A stretch of 64,000 nt of DNA. Origin: Pseudofabraea citricarpa (taxonomy: Eukaryota; Ascomycota; Leotiomycetes; Helotiales; Dermateaceae). Positions 1 to 15,906 of the stretch are shown here, in pieces; positions within the stretch are counted from its first letter, which is position 1, and each line of letters starts with the position of its first letter. The notes beneath the pieces are model-generated. The model had not been told where the DNA came from. It saw only the letters and a program-made list of their open reading frames with translations, and did not search any database. The stretch is from the NCBI GenBank assembly GCA_029641185.1, contig JAPWGK010000027.1:124001-188000 (forward strand), read 5' to 3'. A program made the translations under genes and the position numbers.

Positions 1-940
1 TAATACTTCTATTATTATTATTCTTATATTTACTTCTACTATTACTTTTATTAAACCTAGTAATAATAATAGTTAAGATAAGTTAATCCGCTTTTATAAT
101 AACTTTAATAAGTTTAAGGAGTCTACTAAGTAGACTTTATATACGATCTAAGAGTCTTAGTAAGAAATCCTTTTATATTTTACTCTTATAAAGTTTTTAC
201 TTAAGCGTTTATAATAATAGATTATTTCTAAGTTTAGAATTCTTATTTTTTAATACCTAGTCTTATATATAACTATATATTTAAATAAATAAATAGATTT
301 ATACTTATAAAATTAAAATATTATTTTATTTAATAATTTATAATATTCTTATCTTATATTTATATAAATTTTATTTAAAACTATTTAAAGAATTACTTAG
401 GTAGACTTATTAATAATACTTAGAATACTTAATATATACTTAGTAAGAACTCCTAAAGTCTTATTATAACTTTTAATCCCTAAAAGACTTTTTATAATTT
501 AAGGATTCTCTTTTTTTCCCTCTAATATATTAGTCGTTCCTTAATTATAAAAAAGAAATAAATAGAGAAATAATACTTAAATTAAGAAATTAAAACTAAA
601 CTTAAATAAATAATATATAAAAAATAATAATAATAATATAAAAGGAAATTTATTAGTAAAATATCAAATAAGAGAAGCTTTTAAAAGATATTTAAATCTT
701 AAGCCGAATATAACTCTTCCTTTAAAATACTAGGTATTAAAATATTACGTATTAGGCTAGGGATAAAAAAAGTACCCTAAAGAGAAGCGTCTTACTCTTA
801 GTCTTTTATATATTATTATTAGTATATTATAGCTAATTTCTTATCTGATTATTACTACTAGCTTTTTTCTATATAAAATTAATTCTTATTATTTATTAAG
901 TTTTTATTATCTAAAAATCTCTTTCGTATAAGTAGCTTAC

Positions 941-1287
941 TATTATAATATATAAAATATAAAGTAAATAAGGGATTAATATAACTAATTAATAATAAAA
1001 GATCTAAGTATAAGGAGAAAAAAAAAAAGGAAAGAAAAGAAAATATAAGAAGCTAGCTATAAGTAATTTTTCCTATTATACTAATATTTACTCTCTAAGT
1101 ATTCTCTATTATATATATTCTTAGGTAAGTAAATATATAAGATAAGTTATATATAATTTACTTTACTTAGTAAATTTCTAGTTATATAATTTAGGTTAAT
1201 AAGTTATAATATAAGATAAGTAAAATATATATAAGAGAAGTAAGTATATAATATATATCTTAAGTAACTTATATAAGAACTATAATA
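941..1287 (-). repeat. 3' LTR of element C
   Basis: 347 bp and collinear with 6,932-7,278. The two differ mostly by C/T and G/A transitions, as expected from RIP acting independently on each copy. Starts TATTATAATA, and the following bases 1,291-1,300 form the complement of a polypurine tract. Confidence 0.88.
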
Positions 1288-2299
1288 TTATCCCTCCTCT
1301 AAGTATTTAATTTTTATATTAGATAAAATTTATCTAAATATCTAAAGTAAAAATCTCTTAGAATTTCTTATATATTTTTAAAATTTTCTATTAGATATTA
1401 CTTTAGATCTAATAGTTATTATACTTATTTAATCTTATAGAAAACTTTTCTTTTAATTATCTTTATATCTTTAATATCTTTTACTTCTTATTTATTATTT
1501 TCTTTTATATTAATTAGTAGAGATTTAATTTCTTTTTATCTAGGTAAAAGATCGTCTAAGTCTTTATATAATAAGTTAGAGTAAAATATAAGATAAATTT
1601 TTAATCCTAATAGTAACTTTACTTTATAAAAGCTTAGTTTAATTTTCTTCTTAATCTTATAAGGTCTTTTATTCTTATATTTTAATTTTCGTAAAAGTTT
1701 TTATATTCGGATATTTTTTATTAAGATATAAACTTTATCTTCTAGTTTATAGTTTAGTACTAATAATTATTTTATATTTACGTATTTTTTTATCTTACTT
1801 TAGGACTAAGTTATTTCTTTATATATAAATTTCTAAGTATTTTTTATTCTTTTTATAAATTTTATTACTTATCCTTTATTTAGTCTACTTTTTACTAGTT
1901 ATAATTAATTAATCTTTATATTTTCCTAGTCGAAATTTATTCTTAGTTTATATCCTTTATTTATAAAGAATAATATAACCTTTATACTTATAAATTAATA
2001 TTTATTTCTTATAAATTCTACTATTAATAGGGTTTAACTTTAGTTATCTTATAGGTAATTAATATAAGCTCTTAGGTAATATTTTATTTTCGCGTTTATT
2101 TTTTTTATCTAGCTATTTATCTCTAGATATATTATTATAGATAATTAAATATTAATTCCTAATATCTTATAAAGCTTTCTTTATATCTTACTTATAAATT
2201 ATAAACCTTTATTAGAGATATAAGTTATAGGTAATTTATAGTATTTTTATATATTCTTTAGGAATAATTTAATAGTTTCTTTTATACTTATTCTTTTAT

Positions 2300-3800
2300 T
2301 TTTATATCTATAAAAAATATAATATCTTTCCTTTAATAATTTATAGATTATAACTAAGATAATATTAAATTTATCGCTCTCTAGAAGTCTAGTTATAAAG
2401 TCTATAGATATATAACTCTAAGGTTTATCTAGTATTAATAATAGCTCTAGATATTCTTAATAAGTAATATTATTTAGTTTAAACTTTCTATAGATATAAT
2501 AATTTCTAATATATTAATTAAGATTTTTATTTATATTCTTCTAGATATAATTATCTTATAAAAGGATTAATATCCCTCTTTAGCTAAGGTATTTAACTAT
2601 AGGTTTTTTATATATTTTCTAAATTAATTCTATTTTATAAGCTTTTAGAATCTAAACTCGGTTTCTATAAAATAAGATATCTTTTTTATCTTTATAATAT
2701 AACTTAGGAATATCCTTTACTAGTTTATTATCTCTTAAAGCTTTAAGAGTTTCTTAGTAAAATTAATTATTCTTTTATTCTTCCTAAATATACTTAGGAA
2801 TCGTTTATTTTACTCTTATAGTCTAAATATATAAGTTAAATATTTCTAAAGCTTTCTTTTTATTAATCCTACTTTTAGAAAGAATAATTTATATTTATTC
2901 TTTTTATTAATTATCTAACTTATCTTATAATTTATCTTAAGATCTTTTAGTTAAAGTATCTGCTTTCTCGTTTTATTTTCCTAGTTTATAAACGATCTAG
3001 AAGTTAAATTCTAATAATAATTTTATTTATCTAGCTTATCTTCTTATTAGTTTCTTAGTAGTTATAAAATATTCTAGAGTCTTATAGTCTAAGAGTACTT
3101 ATATTAGTAAGTTTATTTCTTAAAGTTTAGGTTTTTATTTCTTAAAGTATTTGATTATTACTAAGAGTTTCTTATTATAGATTTTATAATTATATTTAGC
3201 TAATAGAAGTCTTCTAAAAAAGAATATTATAGAGTATAAGAGTTTATCTTTTTTATATTAAGATAATACTCTTATATTAATATAATTAAATAAATTATAC
3301 TTTATAATATATTATTTATTTTTATTAAAATATATAAGTATTAGTACTAAGGTAACTACTTTTTTTAGTTCTTTAAAAGTATTCTAGTATTTATCGTTTT
3401 AATTAAAACCTTTTATTTTCTCCTTTTTCTTACTTAGGTTATTAATTAGAAAAAATATCCTAGAATAATTCTTAATAAATCTTCTATAAAAGTTTATAAA
3501 TCTAATAAAGCTTTATATATCTCTTAAGTTATTAGGTATTTCTTATTCTTAAATATTCTTAATCTTATTAGGGTTTATTCTAATTTCCTTTATACTAATA
3601 ATTAGTTCTAAGAACTTAATCTTATCTTAGTAAAAGGCGTATTTCTTAATATCTACTTAAAGTCTTACCTCTTATAATTTAATTAAGACTTTTCTAATAT
3701 ATTCTATATATTTTTCTCTAGTTATATTAATATAAATATAAATATTATTAATATAAGATAAGATAAAATTATTAGAATATTCCTAGAGTATCTTATTTAT
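2300..3800 (-). pseudogene. pol remnant of element C (reverse transcriptase and integrase)
   Basis: On the minus strand, 3,541-3,755 reads as the Ty3/gypsy reverse transcriptase palm region: the catalytic box followed by the conserved K-F-L-x-L-I-I-S and I-R-I-N-P-N-K-I segments, with stops only at Gln/Trp-like sites. The catalytic Y-x-D-D box is Y-I-N-N (3,744-3,755). About 1.2 kb further on, 2,320-2,460 reads as the integrase core, with the I-S-I-D-F-I-T box that carries the first catalytic Asp still present. Several frames are needed, so this is a ruin and not a gene. Confidence 0.8.
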
Positions 3801-6800
3801 AAAATTCTAAAATATTAAAGGTTTATTAATTAATCTAAAAGGAAATATCTTATATTTATATAAGCTTTATCTAATATAAAAAGTAATAAGCTTTTCGTCT
3901 TTTTTAGTTTAGAATCTAATTCTATTAAAAGTATATCTAATATCTAGCTTTAATAAGAACTTAGCCTTTTTTATTTTTACTAGAGTTTTATTTATTAAAG
4001 GTAAGAGATATTTATTTTTTTTATAATTATATTTAGCTTTTTATAATTAATATAAAATCTTAATTTTCCTCTAAGCTTTTATATAAAGAGAATTAATAAT
4101 AAGTAAGATATCTTACTTATATTAATAAAGTCTTTTACTAATTATTCTTTAATATAAGCTCTAATAAGTTTAAGCTCCTCTTAAGATATCTTATATAAAA
4201 GAGCGTATCTAAGATTTATTTCTCTTATAAGTTTAATATAATAATCGTAGCTCTTATATAATAATAACTAGTTTATAATCTTCTTTAAGAATATCTTAAT
4301 TAAGTCTTATAATTCCTTTAGGAGATATTTCTTAATATTAACTTTTCCTTTAGTATTTCTTTACTATTATTTAATAATATTCTTTAGGAAGATAATAAAT
4401 ACTATTATTTCTTTCTATCTTATTTCTCTTTTAAATCTAAGAGCGCTAATATATAAAGGTTTTTATTTTAGTAGGTTTACTTTTTCTTACTTAGTTTTCT
4501 ATCTTATTTCTTTAATTTTTTATATAACTTTTTCTTTTATATATTTAGATTTTAACTCTTTTTTATATTTATTTTTTCTTTCTTTAAAGCTTTTAGGAAT
4601 CTCTTTCTTAATTAGTTATTTTAAGTCTTTAGAGATTTCTAGAGAAATTAAAGGCGTATTAGGAAGTTCTTTTATTTTACCTTTTTTTAAGATCTTAGTA
4701 ATCTTAATTATTTCTTTATAAATATATAAATCTTCTTTCTTATTTATATAAGAAGAAATAAGGCTTAGTATTTGAATTTTTAGTAGTTTCTTAGAGTCTT
4801 TTATATTAAATATAACTTTATTCTTTATTATATCTAGTAATATATTTTATAAAGATATTTATATTTTTCTAAGTATAATATTATATCTTTCAAGTTTTAT
4901 AATCTAGAAAAAGCTTAGTAATTCTTGTTTCTAATTAACTTTAAAGTTAACTAAGATTTTATATTTAATAAAAGGTATTTCTCTATTATTAAATCTAGTA
5001 AAAGGTTTTAGATATTATAATTTTATTAGTTTAATTTATTTAATTTAAGATATTTATTATATAAAAGATTCGTTTATAAAATTTCTACTAAGGTATCTAA
5101 TATTAATTAATATAAAAGAAAGTATTTTTATTTTTCTTATCTTATATTATAATATAAAAGGGATATTATTCTTTAATTCTAAAGATAATCTAGTAATATT
5201 AATTTTTAGGGGAATTTCTTCTTTTATATCTTAAGATACGACTTCCCTTAAGGCTTCTTATTTTCTAACTTAGTAATCTTCTTTAAGGATTTTATTATAA
5301 TAATTTTCGTAGCTTTTTTATATAGATAATCCTTAGCTTTATATTTTTACTTATAATAATAAAAGTAAGCTTCTTCCTTTAATAATTTCTATTTTTTCTT
5401 CTTAGAAAGCTTTAGTTTATTTATCTTAGAAGTAAAATTAATTAACTTTTCTTTATTAGTAGGTTTACCTAAAGTAAAAGATCTCTTAGAGATATTTATT
5501 ATAAATTAAGTTAATTTCTTTTAGATCTTCTTATTTTCTTAAACCTTTTAATTTACTCTCTTATATTTTATAATTATACTCTTATAATTAGGTTTATCTA
5601 GGAGTATAACTCTAAAATCCTAAAATTCTTTATTTACTTTTATATTAAGTTTATTTAGTCTAGATCGTTTATTTTATCTAAGTTCTCTTATAAGTCTATT
5701 AAATTTAATAAAGAAAGTTAAAAAAAGGTTATTATTTTAGTAGAATTTCTTAACTTCTAAAAGGATAATTCCTCTTTTATCTAGGTTACTATAAATAAAT
5801 TTAAGTTTATATAAGACTTTATCTATAGTATTAAATCTATTTAGAGAGGATTAATATAATCTAGTTTAAATATAATTAATTATATCTCTAGATATTCTAT
5901 TACTTATATAACTAATATAATTAGTTTTACTTATAAAATAATCTTAATTAGTCTTAAGCTTATTCTTAATTATATACTTTTAGTCTTTAAATTCCTTATA
6001 AGTTTCTAAAGAGAAGATAAGTAAATCTAGAAGCTTATTACTCTTATATAATTAGTTTTTATCTTCTTATATATCCTCCTAAGTATTTAAGATTATACTT
6101 TAATTTCTTATTAGCTAAATAATTTATTTCTTATTCTTAAGTATTTCCTAGATATATTAAATATTATAAGTATTCGTACTTATTATTTTATTTAACTAGT
6201 TATTTCTATTAATTAATCTAATATTCTCTTATTTTAATTCTATAATCTATTATTCTCTTACTATTAACTACTTAATTAAGTTTCTTATAATATTATAGAC
6301 TTCTTATATAAGTTAATCTTACTCTTATTATATACGCTTATATTTCTTATAGAAGTTATTAAGTAATCTAAGAGAGCGCTCGTATTCTTCTTATTTTATT
6401 AAGATAATTTCTTTTATATTCTTAATTTCCTAGAGCTTTTTTATATTCTTATTCTCTTTTATTATAAGTATTAAAGGTTAAGAGTACGTATATCCTAAGA
6501 TAATACGTCTAATTTTTCTAAGTTATCTAATTATTCTTATAAGTACTTCTATAAGTTCCTTTCTAGTCTTAATTAATATAAAAGTAAATATCTTATTATT
6601 TAATTCTTCCTTCTTATTATCTTTCTTAATTATAGGTTAAAGGTTTATTTATACTTCTAAGTATTAAAGGTTTCGATTCTAGGGTTTATATTCTAGTATC
6701 TTTAATATAATTTATTCTTATTCTCTTACTATAACTAATAAATATTTAATATAATAGTATATTATTATATATATTCTAGGTTCTAAGGTTTCTAGTTTAT

Positions 6801-6931
6801 TATATATTATTATAACTTTAGTAAATCTAAGGATCTAAGTTTTTATATAATAAAGTATAAAAGTTCTATAAGTTTATATATATCTTTATTATTCTTATTA
6901 GGATAAAAGTAAAAGGGTAATACTTAGATAA

Positions 6932-7278
6932 TATTATAGTATATAAAATATAAAGTAAATAAGAGATTAATATAACTAATTAATAATAAAAGATCTAAGT
7001 ATAAGAAGAAAAGAAGAAAGAAAAAGAAAGAAAATATAAGAAGTTAGTTATAAGTAATTCTTTCTATTATACTAGTATTTACTCTTTAAGTATTCTTTAT
7101 TATATATATTCTTAGGTAAGTAAATATATAAGGTAAATTATATATAATTTATTTTACTTAGTAAATTTCTAGTTATATAATCTAGGTTAATAAGTTATAA
7201 TATAAGATAAGTAAAATATATATAAGAGAAATAAGTATATAATATATATCTTAAGTAACTTATATAAGAATCGTAATA
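6932..7278 (-). repeat. 5' LTR of element C
   Basis: 347-bp partner of 941-1,287, followed by the right copy of the 5-bp target duplication at 7,279-7,283. The primer-binding site should lie just to the left, at about 6,910-6,931 on the minus strand, but is too mutated to assign to a tRNA. Confidence 0.88.
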
Positions 7279-9399
7279 CTTATATAATTACTTAGGATTA
7301 TATAATAGAAGCTCCCTTTAGCGCTTCTTCTTTAGTATTTTTAATAATTATATTAATCTTATTATTATTAGCTTCCTCTAAAGAGGTTTCTTATATATTA
7401 TCTTATTAATTTATTCTAACTAATACTTAAGAAGTTAGCCTAGGATTATTAGGTTACTCTTATAATTATAAGAGTACTTTTAAAAGACTAAGTAAGTTAC
7501 TAGTAAGCTTTATCTTAAGGCTTAGTAAGGGCTTATTAGAGTCTCTAAGGTCTAGATATATTAGTACTCTAATAATAACCTTATCTTTAGAAGGCTTAAT
7601 ATTATTAGTAGAAATATAAATACTTTCTCTTTAAATAAATTTTTTTAATTTATATCTTATATAAGTATTATAAAAAAGAATTATATTTATTTTACTAAGC
7701 TAATAGGTATTCTTTTTATTATTAGCCTTTAAAATTATATATAAGCCTTTTTACCTAAAATTAAGCGCTTATTATTTTAATATATTAGCTTCTTATATAA
7801 TATTAAATATAAGAATAATATCCCTTTTAAGGAGTAATTCCTTTTATAAGATATAACTATAATTAATAGCTTCTTTTAATTCTTAGCGTTTATATTATTT
7901 TATTAGTAAAACCTCTAGTATATATTTATTATAGATTTCGAGTTACTTAATATATAAAATAATTAAAGACTTTTTATTTATCTTTTTAATTAGGTTTTAT
8001 CTTAGATATTATTATATTAGATATTTACTTTTAATAATAAGTATAATCTTAAAGCTAAACTATAAATAAAATATAATAAGTCTTATAAGAGCTTTTATTA
8101 TAATATTATTTATAAAGTAAATCTTCTTAATATATCTTAGCTAATTCTTAAATATCTTATTTATAATCTAAGATAAAATCGCCTTAATATTAAAGTAACT
8201 TCTTTTAATTAAGCCTTAGATATAAGAATTATAAGTACTTACTTATACCTTAATAAACTTAAGCTTAGATATAAGATTATTAAGGCTTCCTTAGTTCTCG
8301 AGTCTTTTATTAATAATAAATATTTTAAATATATTATAGATATAAAGAATATTCTTTTTAATAAAAGTTATAATATAAGTAAAGTTTACTTTAGAGATAA
8401 TATATCTTATAATTATACCTAATATCTTCTTATATATATTAATAATAAACGATTTACTTATACTTAATAAGAGATTAATAATATCTAAATATTATTTATA
8501 ATATATATATAATACTTTAGTTATATAAATTATCTTATAAGTAATATTATATAACCTAAATTAATACTAGAGATATAAAGCTACGTATACTTTTACTTAT
8601 TTATAATATCCTTCTTAGAAGTAATATTTTATTACCTTTATATATATTATCTTTTATCTCTTATATATCTTTCTATTATATAACTTCTTAATAATATTTA
8701 CTTACTCTTTTAGATTATTAATAATATATTATTTATACTTACTCCTAATAGGTTTCTATTATAATATACTTTAGTATACTTAGAATCTTATAATATATTA
8801 TTAAAATACTAATTATTCTTTATCTCTAATATTAGCTAGTCTCTTAAGAGTTATAAGAAATATTATAATTTATTTTAACTTAAGACTTTATTTACCCTAG
8901 AGGATAATATTTATTTTAGCGTTTAAATAAATATAAGATCTTAAAATAAGTATTATTTAAAGAAAACTAAGTTAAAAGATAATATAATTATTAATTTCTT
9001 CTTTTTACTTTTTATTTTTAAGTTTCTCTTTTATAATAAGATAATAAGATAATATATTTATAGCTTTATTTTTCTTACTAGGTATATATATAACCTTAAA
9101 GTTAAATAACTAAATCTAGGTAATTTATTTTATTAATAATATATTAGGTATATCTAAAGTAATACTATTAAGCTAAATAATAAGTATATTAATATTTATC
9201 TTAAGAGTAAAATATACTCTAATAATATATTCTTTTATTTTCTTAAGTATCTTAAGAATACCTTTATACTTACGTTTAATAGTATTATAGTTATACTTAG
9301 CTAGATTTTACGTTTTTAACTTATATTTACTTAGATATCTCTTCTTATTTTTATTATCTTATAAGAGTATATCTCTCTAGTTATTTAAACTTATATTAA

Positions 9400-9895
9400 T
9401 AATAATATAAATTATTTTTATTCTAAGCTTATAATTAATTATAATAAGATAAGAAGCTTTTACTAATACCTTAATAAACTTTAGTTTAACTCTCTAATAT
9501 CTTTTATCTTACTTAAATATTATATTCTTTTTTAATAACTTATATAATAATTCTATAATAAATATAAAGGTTTTAATCTAAATATAATAATATATATAAA
9601 TTCCTAAGAAGATATAAACCTCTTTAGTATTAGTTAGATTTAGCTAATTAATTAGCTTTATAATTTTTATATTAATAAGCGATTTATTCTTAGAGCTATA
9701 AACGAATCTAATAACTTTAATACCCTTTATATAAAACTTAGACTTAAGATTAATAATTAACTTTACCCTCTTAAGCTTAAGTAATATTTTACTAAGGTTT
9801 TATATATATTCTATTATAAATTATTAAACCCCTAGAAGAACTTTTTTATTATTATATTATAAACGAGATCTTTTAATATTAATATTATTAAGAAA
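9400..9895 (-). pseudogene. reverse transcriptase/RNase H remnant, copy A
   Basis: Minus-strand reading gives the same Ty3/gypsy reverse transcriptase remains as in element B. The catalytic box reads F-L-N-N-I at 9,881-9,895, where active relatives have F-L-D-D-I. The connection region toward RNase H follows. Both catalytic Asp codons are lost through G-to-A changes and in-frame stops are frequent. Clearly inactive. Confidence 0.7.
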
Positions 9896-12800
9896 TAATT
9901 TAGTAATATAAGAATTTAGGGAAAAGAGTATTTTAGATATAATATATATAAACTAAGCTATTAAATTAGTCGCGTCTTATATAAGAGTAATAACTCTTAG
10001 TAGTCTAATATTATTTATAAAAAAAGTAATTAAGTTTTTATTCTACTTAACTAATAGGATTTAATTATAGCTAGAAAATAAATCGATTAAGCTAATAATC
10101 TAGAGGTATATAAACTCTTTTATAAAAGAATCTATTAATAAAAAAAAATTAATATCTCTAATTATTATTATATTATATTTTATAGTTACGCTTATAAGTT
10201 TATATTTATTCGGCTTCTCTTTTATTACTAGGAATTATAGGTTTTTATATAGCTTATAATAACTCTCTAGTATATTATTAGTAATATACTCGCTTATTAT
10301 CTTATATATAATCTTATAAAATCTCTTAGTAATTAGAAAATTTTATATCTATTATATTTTATATAATATTATCTTAATCTCTTATAACTTAATAACCTTT
10401 AGTTTTATAAGTTCTTTTTTTAATTAATTAAATAAAAATACTTTTTTCCTATTATAAAATATCTCTTAGAGTATCTTTTTCTCTTTTAAGATTAATATAT
10501 TACTTATAAATAAGCCTTATATTCTTTTTAGTATAAGTCTTTAGCCTTTTAGAAATTTTATATATTAAGACTCGAATTAGTTATTATAGGAACCTAGAAT
10601 AAATAATAGCTTCTTTAATAACTTAATAATTTTCTCTTAGTTATTAAGATTAAATAACTTAACTCTTATATCTCCTCTAAGATTTATAAGTCTTATCTTT
10701 TAGCTTTTTTACTTATAAAAAATCGAGATTTTTCTTTCGTATTTTATCTTAAAAAGAAAGAATATTATATTTTTATAAAATATTTATAATCTTAATAATC
10801 TTTTAAGACTAATAATATATAAATCGCTTTTTAGAAAGAGAAAACTCTATAAAATTACTTTTATTATTCTTTTACTCTTAGATATCTTAGGCTTATTTTC
10901 TAGTATTAAGGTCTCTAAGAGAACTAATAAAATATTTAGTAAGCTTCTAGTAAATATTTATTAAGCTCTCTTAAGTCTTAAAGCTTTAACTAAGAAAGCT
11001 TTCTTAAGCTTATAACCTAGCTTAAGTATATCTTAAATCTTCTTATACTTCTATTATCTTAATAATAAATATAATAAAATATTAGCCTTTTTATTTATAT
11101 TTATATTTATAAGTATATTATAAGCTTTTATTACTTTTCTTATATTAAGCTTATTTCTTCTCTCTCTTAGTAAGATTTCTTATATATATTTAAGAGGTTT
11201 ATTTATATATCTCCTAATTTATTTCTCTTATAATAAATTAATACTTAGTTTTCTAAGTTACTTTTAGAATCTAAGTTATCCTTTAGATTTTATTATTATA
11301 TTACTTAGGTCTTAAACTTATAAGTAATAATATAAAAATATAAAAGCCTAATCTTATTAATATTATTATTAGCTATAATTTATATCTTATAATTCTTTTT
11401 TAAGTTTTATTTTAAGCTTACTTTTATCTTATATATAAAAGGTTACTTAAGTATTAAGTTATAGCTTAATTATTATATTATATAAATATATAAGATTACT
11501 TATATACTACTAATATCTAATTATATATTATTATAAATCCTAAAAATTACTTAAGATATTCTCTTATAATTAATAGTTATAAGATTCTTTTTTTTCCTAA
11601 TATTAAGCTTAGCTTTTCTCTAGATATTATAAGTTATAATATTAATCTTAGTACTTATATCTATTATATCTATTACTTATATTAACTTCTAATTATTATA
11701 GCTATAAATAATAACTAGTAAATATAAGCTATTAATATAATATAATAGAATATTAACTCTAATAATTATATTTTATATTAGAAAGCTTATACTTATATAA
11801 AATCCTAGCTTTTTAACCTTTAGTATATTAATTTAAATTATATTACTTAGAAGTTAATAGTAGCTAATACTTATAGCTTAAGCTAGGTTTATTTAATTAA
11901 AGATAAAAGCTTATTTATATATAAGTATAATCGTCTAATTTATAATAATATATTATACTTCTAGTATTTTAGCTTATAAGATATAAAGCTTATATTCCTT
12001 TTTTTCCTTAGCTTTAATAGCCTCTAAAGTTTTATTATTATCTAGGCCTAGTTATATTAAGTCTTTAATAAAGGTTCCCTAAGTACTTAAAAGCTTCTTA
12101 TTATATCTAGATATCTTAGTATTAATTAGTTTATATTAGTAAAATATTTACTTTAAAGTATTTAAATCTATAATTTTAGATATTAGAGTAATAAACTTAA
12201 TAGTTTTCTCTAGCTTCTTAGTATTCTTTTAGATACTTATACTCGACTTAGTCTTCCTAGAGGTATTAGTAACTACTAGGGTATCTCTTAGGCTTATAAG
12301 TATAATAGCTAAAGTATTAAGTATAATTTACTTAATCTTATTATTTTTACTTATTATAGCTAATTATAACTAATAATAAGAATCTAGCTTTTCTTTAAAT
12401 TTAGTAACTAATATTATATATTAGAGAATTATAATATTATCTTATATAATAATAAAGTTAATTATAATATCTTTTTTCTTATATTTATAGATCTTAGTAA
12501 ACTTATATTTACTTATTTTAATATTAATATTAGATTTAGTCTTTATATTCTTCTTAAGCTAAAGTATCTTAAATTAATTATAATAAGAAATCTTATTATT
12601 ATTATAATATAAGTATTATTCTTTTATAAGAATATCTTAAGATACCTTAGCCTTTTAAAAGAATATTAAATTAGATCTTATAAGTTTAGAATATATCTAG
12701 CTATTACTTTTATCTTTATAAACGATTTTAACTTTTATATAATAAATAAGTATTAGATAATTATTAAAGAAATAAAAGTACTTATTATAATACTAATAAA

Positions 12801-15800
12801 TATAATCTTAATCTATAAAATTAAACTATTAATAGTCGGTCTATAAAATACTAATATAAATACTAGTACTAGGATTTATATCTATTATATAACTTAAATT
12901 ATACTTATAATTATACGCTTTTATTATATAATATATCTTATTAACTTTCTCTTTAATATTATAATTATTATATTACTTAAGTAGCTTTAGCTTATTATTA
13001 TAAAACTTAATCTTTAATATATTAACTCTAGTATTACTTTTACTAGTAATAGTAGATAATTTATTTTTCTCTTTCTAATACTTAATTATAATAATCTTAA
13101 AGATAATATAATCTTCTAATAATATCTTAGCTATTATATTAGTAATATTATTAATCTTATTATAATTAGGAGCTACTTTAAAGGCTCGTATCTTTATAGT
13201 TATATTACTAAATATTATACTAAGGGTTATAATAGTTTAGATAAAGTTATTAACTATTAGTATAAAAAATATAATTAGGTTAAAGGTTTTATTTAGATTA
13301 TTATATAACTAAAGGTTTAGTAGCTTATTAATAATAATAGTATTATTATTATCTTACTTAAGTAAATAAGTAAGATTTTTCTTAGTTTAGGTATATATCT
13401 TAGTAAACTTATAAATCTTAGTAAATATAAAAGTTCTTAGTTTATTATACTTAATTTTCTTTTTCTTTATAATAGTAAGAATATAATCTTTAGAAAGACT
13501 AAAAAGAAGCTTATATACTTGTTTATAAGAGCTTAGTTAACTATTACTAAGTAATTACTTAAAGCTTAGCTTATATATTTTTAGGAATTCTAAGATTTTA
13601 GTTATATTTTCCTTTAAATAATTAACTAATATATTTAAAAACTTAATAATATACTAAAGTTACTTAGAGTTATAATTAGTTTATTTCTTTAGAAATACTT
13701 TCTTAAAGGTAACTTAATTTCTTTACTTAAATCTATCTAATATTTTAGTATAAGAATAAACTAATAAGTAATAATAATTAAGGTATTTAAGAATTAGCTT
13801 AATATTAGAGAAACCTCTATTAAGTATTATCCGTTTATAATATTAGATAAATTTAGTAGCTTTTATCTTCTTAAAGAGAGAAGCTTTAGTAAAACTAAGA
13901 GAACGAACCTTTAAAATAACTTATATAATTCTATATATTATCTTAGGTTAAATAGCTATTTATTTTCCTTTTTTACTAGGAACTCTTATACTAAATAAGA
14001 TTCCTAAGCTTAATAAGTCTAAAGAAGATATTAAAAGCTTTTTTTTCTTCTTTTATTTTTATTTATAAGAAAAAATAAGTAAAAAAGAAGAGTTAATAAT
14101 AAGAGAGTATTCTTAAGATAATATTATAGTATTAGATTAAAGTTATATAAGCTTAAGTTAAATATTAAGCGAGTACTAAGAGAGGTTTAAATAAGATAAT
14201 AATAAGTTATAAATTATAGAATAATTAGAAAAACTTAAGTAAAAGTCTCTTTAGCTAAACGTCTAAGGCTTTTATTTTACTTAAACGTTTATCTTTTATA
14301 TATATATAATATATAACTTTAAGAAGTAGGTTATAAGATAAAATTAAATCTCTCTTAGTCTTATATTATTAAAATATTAGATATAAAAGAAATAACTTAA
14401 AATTATATATATTTATAAGTATAACCTAAATAAAAAAGCTTTACTTCTAAGTTTTTATTATTTACTTTTATTATATATTTCTAAAAGGATAAAATTAATA
14501 TTATAATTAAATATAATATAAGGTTTACTTTTTTTATATTAATTTTCTTAGAAATAAATAACTATTATTTTATTACTTTTATACTTTTATTTTATTAGTT
14601 ATATTATACTTTTTATTTACTCTTAGGCTTTTTCTAAGATAATTAATTCCTTATTTAAGTATTTAAACTTAGTTTTATTTATACTCTAGAGCTTAGGTCC
14701 TAAGTTTTAGAGAGTCCTAGTATTATATTTTCAATTAAATATTAGATAAGCGAATAACTTCGATTCTTATATATTTTTTATATTAGACTTATTATTATAA
14801 GAAACTTAATATAAGTAAAAGATAATTAAGATTTAAACTTAAGAATATTATCTTTTTATTAAGATACTATTATAATAAATATAATCTTTATAATAACTTT
14901 AATAAACTAGGGGAATACTTATACTAAATTATAAGTAATATTTATCTTATAAAGTTAACTAGAAAATAAATAATAATATAAATAATATAAACTTTATTAA
15001 TTAACTAAATAAAATAAACTAAAAATAAATAAATAACTAATTAACTACTTATTCTCTTTCTAGTATAATAATATATTACTTCTTTTATTCTCTTATATTC
15101 TTTAGCTTTAAGTATAATTTATATCTACTAGTATTAACTAAGAGCTTTTTTATCTTAGTCTAAGCTTTTAGTAAGATCTCGCTTAGTCTAATATAATTAC
15201 TTATTTTATACTTATACTAAGGTTAAGATTATTTCTTAAAACTATTATTTATAAATAGAAATACTAGAGTCTTATATCCCTTTAGTCTCTAGTTCTTAGG
15301 ATCTCCTTAATATTTACTATTATAATATCTCTTTTAATCTTCTTTTAACTCTAGATATTATATCTTTCGCTTAAACTAAAGCTTATAAAGATATACCTTT
15401 ATTATTCTAATAATAATCTTAATACCTCTAGTAATATACGTATTTATATACCTTTAGATAACTCTTAAAATTATATATTCTTATAGTTATAATTATCTCT
15501 TATCTTTTATAAGTTCTTAATCCTCCTAATATTCTTATTATTTTAGTTATTTTATCTCTCTAAGAACTTTAACTTTTATATTATTATATTATTTTAATTA
15601 TTACCTATTATTTATTATAAGTTCCTAATCTCCTAAGTACTCTAGTATTATCTTTTATATTTATTATTAAGTATCTAACCTATAAAATAACTTAGATTAA
15701 TATCTTATATATTTAATAGTCGATTATATTTATAAGTTTTAATATCTTTAGCTACCTTTACTAGTAATTATATAATTATACTCTAAGTACTCTAAGAGCT

Positions 15801-15906
15801 TAGCTTATTATTAAAGGTTAATACTAAATAAGCTTATTATATTAATATTATAAGTTATAATCTAGTTTATATTTATTATATTTAAAGTCCTTATATAAGT
15901 TACTAA

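Larger units (their letters stand above)
941..7278 (-). mobile_element. Ty3/gypsy LTR retrotransposon, element C, inserted in copy A
   Basis: A 6,338-bp insertion that interrupts copy A exactly where element B continues without a break (21,480). It has identical-length 347-bp LTRs and a 5-bp target duplication, CTTAC at 936-940 and CTTAT at 7,279-7,283, differing by one RIP-type change. A polypyrimidine stretch at 1,291-1,300, next to the left LTR, is the polypurine tract on the minus strand, so the left LTR is the 3' LTR. Minus-strand remnants lie in the order reverse transcriptase then integrase, the Ty3/gypsy order. Confidence 0.88.
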